Shown piece by piece: positions 43,701 to 54,367 of a stretch of DNA of 64,000 nt. Position numbers and translations under genes: made by a program. Source of the stretch: Actinomortierella ambigua (taxonomy: Eukaryota; Mortierellomycota; Mortierellomycetes; Mortierellales; Mortierellaceae); NCBI GenBank assembly GCA_016098155.1, contig JAAAJB010000052.1, positions 1 to 64,000 on the forward strand, read 5' to 3'. The notes under the pieces were generated by a model. That model had not been told where the DNA came from and did no database searches. It saw only the letters and a program-made list of their open reading frames with translations. Within the stretch, counting starts at the first letter, position 1, and each line of letters starts with the position of its first letter.

Positions 43701-45333
43701 GGCAGAAAAGACGCCGTTGGCAGACCGGGCTACTCGCGATTTGGCGGAGCAAGAACTTCAGATTTCGGCAGTCGAGGCAGTGGTCCACAGGGTCGAGGAT
43801 GAGGTGTTTGGGGCATTCTGCACAAAGATTGGTGTGGCCAACATTCGTGAGTACGAGGAGCAAAAGCTGAAGCGGCAACAAGAGTTGGCAGAAGAGCGAT
43901 CCCGGTACGAGACGCTTTTGTCGAAGCTGCGCAACCGATTGTCATTTGAGAGTCTGCAGCTGAAGGAGACGAGCGAGCGGTTAGCACGTCTAGAGTCTGC
44001 CTTGCAGGCAGAGACGCAACGACTGGATGAGTTTGAGCGTGAGCGGGATGAGTTGCAGGCCAGTCAGGCCGATATCCGCAAGGAGATTCGAGCTCTGCAG
44101 CGGGAATTGGAACAAGCACAGCAGCGGTCGCAGGCCAAGTCGGATCAAGTGAATCAGCTCAAGAAGCAGGTGACGCGGGCGCAGAAGCATGTCGACCAAC
44201 TGATGCGCGAGATTGGCACAAAGGAATCGTTAGTGGAGAAGCTAGACTCGGAGCGATCGTCGATTTTGCGCAAGTGCAAACTCGAGCAGATCGAGATTCC
44301 CATGACTAAGGGGTCGCTCGACAGCATCTCCATGGAGGATATCGATAGCATCCGCAGGACTTCCAGTGGCGGCGGTGGCCACGACGATGACATGGATGTG
44401 GATGAGGATGTCGAACAACAGCAGCGACGGACCTCGCAGACTCCAAAGAGCCAAGAATGGGCGATCGTGATTGACTTTTCGGATCTTGATCGGGACCTGC
44501 GCCAGGCACTTCCTATGATGGCCGATTTGTCGTCTAGTCTGGGCAGCAGCCAAGATAATGCTGCTGGTGCTATGCAACGTCTGTCTCTCACACAGTCATC
44601 TCAAGACACTTCCATGGCAGAGCCCGAGGCACCCGAAGGCACGATGGAGAAGGTGGAGAATGACTTTTTGGACCGACTAAAGAAGTTTTCAGACGAGATG
44701 GAGCGTCTGGCGCCGAGCCTGCGCGCTTTGGAGCGTCAGGACAACATCGAGGCTCGCTTGCGACAGACGGACCGCGAGTTCTCAGCGGCTCGGCGAAGTG
44801 CCAAGACGATCAAGGAGCAGTTCAGTGTGGTGAAGCAGGAGCGGTACGACCGGTTCCAGCAGGCATTCACGCACATTTCAGAGAGGATCGATGAGATCTA
44901 CAAGGAGCTCACGCGGTCGACGGCATTCCCCATGGGTGGTACAGCGTACCTGTCGTTGGAGGATACAGAAGAGCCATATTTGGATGGCGTACGATACCAT
45001 GCGATGCCGCCCTTGAAGCGGTTCCGAGATATGGAGCAGTTGTCGGGAGGTGAGAAGACGATAGCGGCGTTGGCGCTGCTGTTTGCGATCCACTCGTACC
45101 GACCGTCACCGTTCTTTGTGCTGGATGAGGTCGATGCAGCACTAGATAATATGAACGTGGCGCGGATCGGGCATTACCTGCAGCAGCATGCATCGCCCAA
45201 CCTGCAGTTTATCGTGATTTCGCTCAAGAACTCGCTGTATGAGCGCGGTCAAGGGTTGGTGGGCATTTATCGTGACCAGGAAGTCAATAGTAGCAAGACG
45301 CTCACATTGCAGCTTGACAAGTATGAAGAGTAG
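40753..45333 (+). CDS. SMC1: SMC1, cohesin ATPase subunit
   Basis: Six exons, 40753-40861, 40988-41243, 41359-41482, 41601-41837, 41969-42088 and 42223-45333, encode 1318 residues. SMC1 pairs with SMC3 to form the cohesin ring. The Walker A motif GPNGAGKS is split by the first intron. RNFLVFQGDVE and LEQISGS follow, then long coiled coils, a hinge around [12 protein letters not shown] and [10 protein letters not shown], a second coiled coil, the ABC signature LSGGEKT and Walker B with [12 protein letters not shown]. The protein is about 80 residues longer than usual SMC1. The surplus is a Gly/Ala/Arg insertion after RDRVEEGQ and Asp/Gln/Ser-rich insertions near residues 1020-1110. Confidence 0.96.
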
Positions 45334-45536
45334 CTGCGGAAAGGTGATCTGTGTGGTCAACTGCCCGTCTCAATATATGTGTACCTTAATAGCAAATGAT
45401 TGATTTTGCAATTTTTTACGGGCGTGGCATGTGTGTGTGTGCGTGCTTTTTTTTTTAAAGGCTCTTAGCATTGCGTGTCGAGACAGTGTTTGTGGAGGAG
45501 AGGAGAGAGAGAGAGAGAAAGGAGAAGAAAGGACCA

Positions 45537-48160
45537 CTATTTGCGTTTCCGCCGCGCGTTCGAGTTGCGTGGTGAGGACGACGACGCCGCCGGAGTAGCA
45601 GGCACGACGCCAATGGTGCCATTGACAAGCTCGTCCTTGAGCGGGGAAGCCTCGACTTTTTGTTGAGTGGAGAGGTAGATCATCATGTCGCGGACCTGCT
45701 CGCGCAAGTCTTCGATGACAGCATCGTTGGCTGCGAGCTTGTCCTGGAAGGCTTTGGAGTTGACTTGCAAGCCAGCAGTCATTTCTTTCTCTTCCTCGTA
45801 CTGACGCTCAAGAGTCGCGAGTCGCTCCTGGAGCTTCTCCAGCTTCTTCTCCGCCATTTTCTTGTCCTTCATAAGGCTGGGTATCCGGACTTGCTCGAGC
45901 TCGTTCTGCGTCGACTTGAGGGTGGCGTTCTCCATTCTCAGCAGATCAAGGGCGCGCTCGCGCTCCTGGCACTCGGCCAGCTTGGCGTTGAGTTGTTGGG
46001 CCATGGCGGCCATCTGAGCGTCAAAGTACATGCGTTGGGACTCGAGCTGGGTGGTGAGAAGATGGGTGTATTCCAGGCCGATGGCGTCGAGTTTCTCTTG
46101 ACCGATCTGGACACTGTGCTCGGACGACAGTGGGTGGGGACCCTCGTCGACGGCGCCGGGAAGCTCGACGAGCTTGCCATCGGTCTTGTTCTGGATCAGT
46201 CGATGGACATAGCCATCGCCAGCATAGTCCCACACGCGCTGAGTCTCGAGCTCGAGCGCGTAGAGGTGGTGAGTATCGTGGTAATGGTGAGAGGCGTGCT
46301 TCTCCTGATAGCGGCCACATCCAATATGGCCGCAGATGAGGCAGATCCACAAGTTTTCCGTCGTGCCGCAGATCCCACATTGATTCTGCGACTCTTCGTC
46401 CTCTTCGTCGTCCTCACCCTCACCGCTCGGATGGTTCTGCGCCAGCCCGCGTAGAAAGCCATCTGTGGTGACAGAATCAGACGGCTGTTGTTGAGAGGAG
46501 CGCCGATGCCGGTTCAAGTGACGTCGGATCGATTTTTGACTGTACCGACAGACAGGACAGCTCCCTTCCCCCCACTTGCTAAGACAGTGACAGTGGAAGG
46601 TATGCTGGCAGAGAATCGTCAGCAGACCCGTCACAGATGAATCCATACGCTCGAGACACACGGGGCAAGTCGGTAGCTCTTCTAGCCCTTGCAAAGCCGG
46701 ATCCTGCTCGGAATCTTCTCCTTTTTCGTGATCAGTCGACCCAGCCTCTTGCTGGCTTGTGTTCGTTGCGGACGAAACATTGAGAGACGCAACACCGCCA
46801 TTCAGAACGCCAGAGCTACCCATCTTTGTAGGCCCTGCATGAGCAGGAAGGGTAGGAGATTTCAGCGACTGTTGTTGTTGAGGCGAGGAACCGCCTTTCA
46901 AGAATGGATCTTCATGGAGGAACGGGAAAGCATAAGGTGGCATGCCTCCTGCTCGGATTTCGATTGACTTTAGATACACCACATGACAGATTTCTGGCTA
47001 AAAGAGAGATGTGACGAGATTGTTCCAATTGCATGGTGACAACAGCGGCGCTTAGTTGGGTATGACAAACTTCTCCACATTGGCATGCAGTGCACGTTCA
47101 AGAGAAGGAAAGAGGGAGAAATATTGATCAGATGCCTTACCTCGAGTGAACTAAATGGTCGGCCGTTGTATCGTTTATAGAAAGCCGCCGTGGAGTCGGG
47201 TGATCTGAACTTGATTAGCACCATGAACCTGTTTGGCATCGAATCACTGAGGGAACAGTCCGAAGGAAGGAGATGATGGAGAACAAGGGTTGGTGATTCG
47301 AACGGATGTAATTGTAAATCATGGATAAATTACATAGCAGAGCTGGTACTCACTTACCGAATGATTCGAAAATGCGAAGCATCTTGTCGAACAGGCCCGA
47401 CAAAGTTTAAGAAGTCGCCTGGAGACATGTACGTTGGCACGGCGAGAACGCACACGCTCGTGTCCCGATCCGGGTAGATCACCGATGTCCCGGGATTGTC
47501 GTCAGAGCCTGCTTCCGTTTTTGCATTGGTCTTCATATCTGCTGATAAAGCTGTTGTTGTGTTTAAAGTTGTTGCGGTGGTGGTGGCCCCTGCGACTCGC
47601 TCGATCTTGCCTGTAGTGACATCATGAGCATCCCTGAAGAGCCGCAGTATTCCTTGGGCAGGATCCATGTCGTGAAATTGGTCTCCCCCAATTGCCTCTG
47701 CTGTCGCAGCCCCTGAAGCACTATGCATGGCCCTATTAGCCTTGTCCTTGAGTGACTTTGTGGTTTTGGAATGATGCTTTCCCTTCACACGCGAGCTGTG
47801 TTGGTGTTGGTCTGGTAAGCTTGTGTCGTGTGGGTCGGCAACGTCGAGTGAAGAGATGATCAGTGGACCAAGACGGTAGTCTGGAGGCAGAGAAGAGTTG
47901 TGGCTCTGTAAAGCCAAACTCTGAAGCTCGGAGTTGGTAAGTGTAGTTACGTCCAGCGGGAACGGGTTCAGCGCGCGGCGTAGCTGGTCGTGAGGAGGAG
48001 GTGGCGTCGAATGGTTGTCAGTGGAATGGGAATGACCATGCAATTCTCTGTTCTTTTGAGTCTGCTTCAGTCCTTGCTTCTGGTGAATTAAATCCCGTGG
48101 TTCTGAAATGGTGTCCGTATGCTGTGTCGGCAGAAGGTCGAACTTGAGGTGGTAATACAT
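45537..48160 (-). CDS. BRAP2/ETP1-type RING and UBP zinc-finger E3 ligase
   Basis: Three exons, 47358-48160, 47141-47246 and 45537-46997, encode 789 residues. Order: an N-terminal BRAP2 (RRM-like) region (SVCVLAVPTYMSPGDFLNFVGP ... FMVLIKFRS), a RING-H2 (CPVCLERMDSSVTGLLTILCQHTFHCHCLSKW in parts, then CPVCRY), a UBP-type zinc finger (CGICGTTENLWICLICGHIGCGRYQ with the HHLYALELETQRVWDYAGDGYVHRL block) and a coiled coil. This is the architecture of human BRAP/IMP and yeast ETP1, which bind ubiquitin and regulate signalling or ethanol response. Ser/Thr-rich linkers make it longer than yeast ETP1 (585). A basic tail (ARRKRK) closes it. A mobile-element fragment lies 18 bp before its start codon. 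Confidence 0.92.
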
Positions 48161-48177
48161 GCTTCTGTTAAAAAAGT

Positions 48178-48351
48178 TCAAACTGCATTGAATGCTTCAT
48201 GCGAGCATAATGGCACAGTGGCGGCTCTGAGGCCATATTTGGTCACATGACCGAAATGACCCGGCGCTACAAAATTCTTCTTCACAGCTGTCTGTTTCTT
48301 ACGACTGACAGCTGGAATTTGTGGCATCAGCTCTTGTCTCTTACGTCGCAT
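48178..48351 (-). pseudogene. Relic of the basic C-terminal tail of a Fanzor-like (TnpB-family) protein
   Basis: A 57-codon minus-strand frame begins RRKRQELMPQIPAVSRKKQ. It parallels the tail of the Fanzor relic at 58568-59192, which reads SKKQKLISQVPAVSRARQ in the same relative place. DNA similarity covers at least the stretch around CGACTGACAGCTGG. No zinc finger or RuvC part is readable next to it, so this is a decayed or partial copy. It sits directly in front of the BRAP2-like gene. Confidence 0.5.
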
Positions 48352-49345
48352 GCTCTCCTCCTATGCAGTCTTGGTTTCTGCTATCTACAATTCTAAATGC
48401 AGGGGTGCTGTGCAAAGTGAATGCACTATCAGTCCTGAGGTAGAGAGTGCCTCATGTGTTACACTCTGTCGCCATCGATCAAGCGTCTCTCGAGACTAGG
48501 CTACTGACTGCGTGCTCACACCTGCTTGCAATTCTGGACTCACTTGGTGCGCATCGTCCTTCGGAAGCCTACAAAATGTCAATGTCTTTGATCTCACGAA
48601 GTCATGACTCTCTTCGGGGTAATAAGAGACATAAAGCCATAAAAGCATCACACACACTGAGCACATGTGACAGGGGCGGTGCAGAGTAGTGATAAAGTGA
48701 TAGAAAAACAAGTGCTAAACTAGTTCCCACTGCTCCGGGTAGCTGAATTTCTTGGAGAGAAAAGTGGATGAACAGCATGACGTGCCTTGGACCTATGCTG
48801 GACACTGGCACATAAACAGGAGTCGTGGCGGTGAATAAAAGAATTGTTGGTCGATAGGTTTTATAATAACGACGCATGACTGATTCAGTGCTTCACATGT
48901 TGCTTCAATATGTGTACCTTCGTGTGCCATTCTTAGTTCTCTTGCTACTCTGCCAGACGCAATAGCCAATTTTTTCGCAGATTCATGTCTCTCGTCAATA
49001 TGAACGCTGTACATGGAAGTATGGGCCGAGATTTACGGAATTGTGGTAATTCTAGATCCAGAGGTGTAGGAAGGATCCAAGGGAACCACCTAGCAATACG
49101 TTCTTCGTGCGTCGATCCTGGCATTTTTTGGCCATGGAGCTAGAGAGCGACAAAGATTGATAGGGGCCGTCAAGCTCCGAAACAACGCGTTTCGTAGGCT
49201 GATGTGTGAAGTAAGGTTTGACAGTATCTGAACCAGTGAGTCAAAGTGATCATGAAGAGTCCAACTTCCCTACTTTTCTTCCCCCTTACTTTCGGTTTGC
49301 TCTTTTTCCCACACACCCACCACCCCCTCTGGCCATTGTTACATC
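48352..49345. other. Intergenic, about 1 kb, probable decayed mobile-element DNA
   Basis: Between the BRAP2-like gene and the P-protein gene. A minus-strand frame around 48800-49010 is charged and helical (DERHESAKKLAIASGRVAREL) but matches nothing I know. The last 100 bp (C-rich, CACACCCACCACCCCC) are the P-protein promoter. Confidence 0.4.
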
Positions 49346-50976
49346 ATGTCATTGAACCTCGCCACCTTGCGCCAGCAAATTGACTCGCTAGACCACAAGC
49401 TCATTGCTCTCCTGAATGAGCGTGCACAGGTTTCCCTTGACATCGGCGCTGCCAAAAAGAGTGCAAAGGACCCTCAGTAATGCATCGTCTGCTCACGGAA
49501 TGCTGAAAAAAAAATCCCAACAGTAAAGGGAAGAGAGATTAGAAGGACGATAGCATTAACAACATGATATCTTCTGGTATCTCCATAGAGATGAGGAAAA
49601 CACTCATGTGTATATCCCCGGACGCGAGAAACAGGTCTTTGAGAAAGTGAGTGTTAAGACACCAAGATCGGCAAGAGATGTATCAGAGTGCATGCACTGT
49701 TTTAACACAACACTATCTGCCTTGGACGAAATAGGTGACTCGCCTTAACCCTGGACCAATGTCGTCGGACAGCCTCTGTGCCATTTACCGCGAGATCATG
49801 TCGGCGTCTATTGCCCTCCAGAAGGATGTTATGGTCGCTTATCTGGGGCCTGTTGGAAGTTTTTCCCATGATGTATGGTTTTATCAAATCAGTACAGCCG
49901 TCCTTTGTTGTTGCTCACAGTAGGGAGACGTTTGATTGACCGTTATCTCTCCTCTCTTGGCTATGTACATACAGGCTAGTATCAAGCGCTTCGGCGACAG
50001 TGTCCAGTACGCTTCGCAAGGCACAATTGCAGATGTCTTTGACGCTGTTGAGCGGGGACGATGCCAATACGGCGTGGTACCCTTTGAAAACTCAATTGCG
50101 GGATCAGTGGTGATGACCCTGGACAAGTTCATCAAGTCCAAGGTCAAGATCCGTGCCGAGACATATTTGCCTGTGCACCACTATCTGCTGTCGAACTCGC
50201 CCATCGAATCTATCCGTCGCGTTTACTCTCATCCTGTTGTAAGTCACCAGAGCTACCAAAGGGGGTTGATGAGGTCGCAACCGTTCGCAGACGTTATCAG
50301 CTAAATCAGCTACTTTTTTTTTCTCAATCTGTATGCTATCTCAGGCTCTTGCACAGTGCCAAAGCTTCTTGAAAAGCAAATTGAAGGGAATCGAACTTGT
50401 TCCTTGTTCGTCGACATCAGAGGCAGCACAGCTGGCGTCAAAGGAAAAGTATGCAGCCGCTGTTTGCAGCCGTGTTTGCGCAGATATCTATGGATTGGAC
50501 ATCCTACATGAGAATATTGAAGATCAGCAAGGTAAAAGAAGTGTGCTCCGTATCTATACCTTCAATGACATGATCGGATACCCAGTGACTGGAGATGCTC
50601 ATCTTCTCGCCGTTTTATTGTTCCTTGGGACATGTTAGACAACACGACACGCTTCTTCATCATCTCGGATGCATGGGATGCGCCAACACAGAGCGACAAG
50701 ACGCTGGTGATGTTCACCGTGGACCATCGGTTGCCCGGCGCTCTTTGCGATGCGCTCAAGGTGTTCAAGGACCATTCGCTCAACCTGACTAAGATCGACT
50801 CGCGCCCATCGTTGATTCAGCCATGGCACTATGTCTTCTTTGTTGAATGTGCAGATGTTCATGGCGACAGCGAGGCTATGGGGTCGGTGATCACAGAGCT
50901 CAACAAGTATTGCTTGGATGTCAAGATTGTGGGCACCTATCCCGACCAGCGGCCTCAGGACTTGAGATGGAAGTGA
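49346..50976 (+). CDS. pheA-like: Bifunctional chorismate mutase-prephenate dehydratase (P-protein) with ACT domain
   Basis: Six exons, 49346-49476, 49589-49646, 49735-49872, 49975-50238, 50345-50531 and 50639-50976, give 371 residues. Residues 1-95 form an AroQ chorismate mutase (LRQQIDSLDHKLIALLNERA; IYREIMSASIALQ). Residues 100-285 form prephenate dehydratase (AYLGPVGSFSH, VPFENSIAGSV, and the catalytic NTTRFFII), and the rest an ACT domain with DSRPS, the phenylalanine-sensing position. Together they convert chorismate to phenylpyruvate. In yeasts these steps are separate proteins (Aro7, Pha2); the fusion is the bacterial arrangement. Five phased introns show it is nuclear and established. 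Feedback inhibition by Phe is likely from the ACT domain. Confidence 0.93.
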
Positions 50977-51289
50977 TAAAGTACATTTTTACGAAAACAT
51001 AAAATTTGTGCTAAATTTCCCCACACGTGACGATCTTTTGCCAACTCGTTGGGGGAGCAATTGTATGAGTGTCGCAGACAAAAAAAAAAAAAAAAAGTTT
51101 GTGGCACGAGCTTGGTGGCCACGCTTCGTCTCCGTCACTTCACGCCACGGCTTTTCCCCCATCGTTTTTGTGTCTGATCACCATTGTTCCATCTCATTCT
51201 TCAGTTCTTCATTCCTCCTCCGTTGCCTTCTCCCTTCGCCAGGTTTCCTCTTCCTTGTCGAGAATAGTAAAACCAAGAAACAAAAAAAA
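50977..51289. other. Intergenic, 313 bp
   Basis: 3' flank of the P-protein gene and promoter of the PEMT gene. It has a 16-A tract at about 51081-51096 and a pyrimidine-rich leader. I see no gene. Confidence 0.4.
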
Positions 51290-52883
51290 ATGGACACACT
51301 GGACAGCATCGCCCAATGCTATCGGTCGGAGAAGCACAGCGTGGACTGGAGCGACAAGTGGATGTGGATCTCCATTGCCTCCATCATCTTCAACCCGACA
51401 TTCTGGAACATTGTGGCTCGCCGAGGTAACTGCCCACCCTCTTTTTTCGTCAGAGCCATACAAAGGAGCGGATTCTAGTCCACTCTCCCTATCCCCTTGG
51501 AGATGGTGCGTCTGTCCATCTTCTAACTCTCTTTTTATCTCCACACGTACACCCCTCCCTTCCCATCCAACTCAACCCGACCATTGTAGAGTACAAGGCA
51601 AAGTTTATCACTCGAATCTTTGGCGGCAACAGTCTGTATGGATGTTACGCTCTTGCAGCTACGATTTTCATCCTCGGCCTGATCCGCGATGGCCTGTAAG
51701 TTGAGTAATACAGAAAAGGGAAGAAGCGAGGGGATTGATTATCTCTCCCAGTTTTTGTCACCACGTGAAACGCTCGGGCACTCTTGGAAATATCTTTTTT
51801 ATTCACTTTCTCACTTTCTCACTTTCTCTCTCTCTCCTTTCGCAACATGTTAAATGAACAACAGGTTCAAGGTTGCCATTGATCTGCAACCCAGGGCCGA
51901 GTGCATGAGTGCGCTTCCCCTCCAGGTCGTCGGTGTATTGCTGTTTGCTGTTGGCAACGTCTTTGTCCTGTCGTCCATGTACGTCCTTGGCGTCACAGGC
52001 ACCTATCTTGGTAAGACAGAAAGAAAGAAAAGGAAAGAAAAAGGGCGTGAGAGAGAACTGGTGGATGGAAGGGGAAGGGGCAGGTGAAAGGAGGCATGAT
52101 CTATCAGGGTCAGGCAAAACAAACACGGATGTGACACCTGCTAATCAACCTCCTTGGTTTTTCTTGTTCTTTTTGGTAGGGGACTACTTTGGTATCCTGA
52201 TGGATTCTCGTGTTACGTCGTTCCCTTTCAACGTGAATGACAACCCGATGTATAACGGATCGGTGATGGTCTTCTTGGGCACCGCTCTTTGGTAAGCAAA
52301 TCATGATGATTCGAAAGGGGAGGGAGAGAGGAGAAGAAAGAAAGAGTATTGTGGAACCAAAGAAGTTGGATCGCGATGAGATAGGGCAAGAAGAATGAAA
52401 AGGGGTGCGGTGTTGCCACCAACTTGGAATGCCCAAACTGAGCTCCGCACCCACATAAATTGCGTGATCGGGACAATGGAAGAAAAAGGAAAAGACCGAC
52501 CTCTGGAGACGGAGGAGGGGGGGCCGATGCGCAGGCGCCCGAGGGTGAACACATCCTTCGCTTACTGACATTATTTTCATTCTTTTTCCATACTGCATCT
52601 ACCAGGGAGAGGAGCCCCGCTGGTGTCTACCTGTCGTGCGTGGTCCTCTTTGTTTACCGTATCGCCTTGAAGTTTGAAGGGTAAGATACATATTGAAGGA
52701 CGAGTCTATTCATCTGATTCCCGAAAGCAACAGGAGGGCTAACATCGATGATGCATTCTTTTTGTCGTCAAAAGCCCATTCACTTCGATGATCTACCAGA
52801 AGCGCGACGAGGCTCGGGCCAAGGATGCCATTTCGAACCAGCCTGCAGCCAAGAAGACGCGCAAAGCGACCAAGGTGCTGTAA
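51290..52883 (+). CDS. OPI3: Phospholipid (phosphatidylethanolamine) N-methyltransferase, OPI3/PEMT type
   Basis: Six exons, 51290-51425, 51590-51695, 51865-52010, 52180-52291, 52606-52680 and 52775-52883, encode 227 residues. The enzyme makes phosphatidylcholine by SAM-dependent methylation of (mono- or di-methyl) PE in the ER. The small multi-membrane build and length (yeast Opi3 206) fit. Diagnostic are [42 protein letters not shown] and the C-terminal [16 protein letters not shown], which form the SAM-binding surface. A Lys/Arg-rich cytosolic tail ends it ([10 protein letters not shown]). Upstream membrane segments are [19 protein letters not shown] and [16 protein letters not shown]. Confidence 0.93.
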
Positions 52884-53302
52884 AATAAGCATCCCAGGAT
52901 CACTCATTTCGGATCCATGTTGCACAGAGTTTGCTTGTAGAAAAGGTTTCTTCTACCTCTCTCCCCTCTCCCCACTGCTAGAACCGATGCAGAATGCCAT
53001 GACTCTCCCTGCCTTTTCTTTTTTTTTCTTTTATTTGACTGAAAAGATGCTTCTATTTGAAATTATGATACAAAAATAACGGAAGGATGATGGGAAGGAA
53101 AGGGCGTGTGCATGGAAGATGAGGAGGGATGCGGGTTGTATGGGAGCTCTTCATTGACAAATCGGGAAGGAAGAAATGGGTACCCTGCGGTCGATCATAT
53201 TTTGACATTTTTTGACAACTCTCGGGTCCCATCCTTGTTCATCGTCCCCACTGTGGATCGCTCCTCTCTCTGTATCGTGTCATGTACGACAAAAGTTGTG
53301 GT
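52884..53302. other. Intergenic, convergent 3' flanks
   Basis: 419 bp between the PEMT and COX17 stops. T-rich near 53015-53035. I see no gene. Confidence 0.4.
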
Positions 53303-53509
53303 TTAGATCTTGAATCCGAGTGAGCGCAGGCACTCCTGATGGGCCTCGATAAACTTGACACAGTCGGGCGAGTCAGGGCCGTTGTAGAGAGTGCAGTTGT
53401 CGCGGGCCTTCTTGGTCTCCGGGCAGGCACAGCAGGGCTTGAGGGGCTTGCCGTCCTTGTCGACGGGGCCAGTGTGGGGCTTGGGGGAGGCAGATTCAGC
53501 GGAGGTCAT
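53303..53509 (-). CDS. COX17: COX17 copper chaperone for cytochrome c oxidase
   Basis: A single exon encodes 68 residues, the normal size. COX17 carries Cu(I) in the mitochondrial intermembrane space to SCO1 and COX11. The copper site [10 protein letters not shown] is intact. The twin CX9C scaffold is visible as [11 protein letters not shown] and [11 protein letters not shown], with C-to-C spacing of nine in both, as needed for MIA40-dependent folding. The frame continues upstream of ATG 53509, but that part is CT-rich leader and was not included. It is divergent from CDK1. Confidence 0.95.
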   Translation of the reverse strand: MTSAESASPKPHTGPVDKDGKPLKPCCACPETKKARDNCTLYNGPDSPDCVKFIEAHQECLRSLGFKI

Positions 53510-54367
53510 GGCGAATGGATGGAATGGACGAGGAAGGGGTGGGTGAGGGGAGAGGGAGGAAATGCAAATGGAGGAAAGAAAGAGACGGAAGTGCAAAAGA
53601 GGAAAGTAGATTTCGGGGCGCAAGGAAGGCTTCTCTGCTCTACTGGGCCATGGGCCCGTCTGATTCAACTGCAGAGAATTTTCAATCCCCAAAATGAAAG
53701 GAATCTCACTCAGCCACCGAACAGAACATGTTCAGCTTCAGGCACACTGTTCCTTCTCACATATCTCATATCTCACGAGAGAATCGATTTGGCATGGGCC
53801 TGGCCTCCGATGATCTGGTCTCCCCCCTCTTATTTTTTTATTGCCCACTGTCTTCTGATAGCCATAGCCTAACGAGAGACCTTTGCCTCGGGTCTTTCCT
53901 TTGAAACCCCGCTTTTGCCGGCTTTCCCTTCCGTGTGACAGCAGCAGCAGGACAGGAACACTGGACAGACAGTACAGGCACAACAGAGACGCCACCATCT
54001 TGGGAGCAAAGTCACAGTGCGCCCTTGAAGGTTGCTCACACACACACTCGCGCATTCATTCTCTCCTCCGTGTCCTGTGTTCAAAGCCCCCACTTCCCCC
54101 CTCCTCTCCTCCTCTCCTCCTCTCATTGTCATTGTGCACCCCACCCCTCTGTTATTCAGACCATCGGCAAAAAAAAAAAAAAGAAAGTCCCTTCGGTCTC
54201 CTTCCTGCCTGAACCCCTTATTCTCTTTTTCTCATTCACTTTAGAGTTCAAAGCGCACTTTCTCTCACTCCTCTCTCTTTCTCTCTCTTTCTCTCCCTCC
54301 ACCCTCCCATTGTCCATCTTCAGTCACCACACTCCCCCAACGAACCAACCACACCACCAGTAGCACA
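53510..54367. promoter_or_regulatory. Divergent promoter, COX17 / CDK1
   Basis: 858 bp, with a long pyrimidine tract (54080-54120 and 54250-54305, CTCTCTTTCTCTC repeats) before CDK1, and an A14 run near 54169. Pyrimidine tracts of this type mark strong fungal promoters. No discrete site was assigned. Confidence 0.45.

Noticed and set aside
53303..53692. 129-residue version of COX17
   Set aside because: The extra N terminus is encoded by CT-rich leader; the 68-residue form from ATG 53509 has the conserved size.
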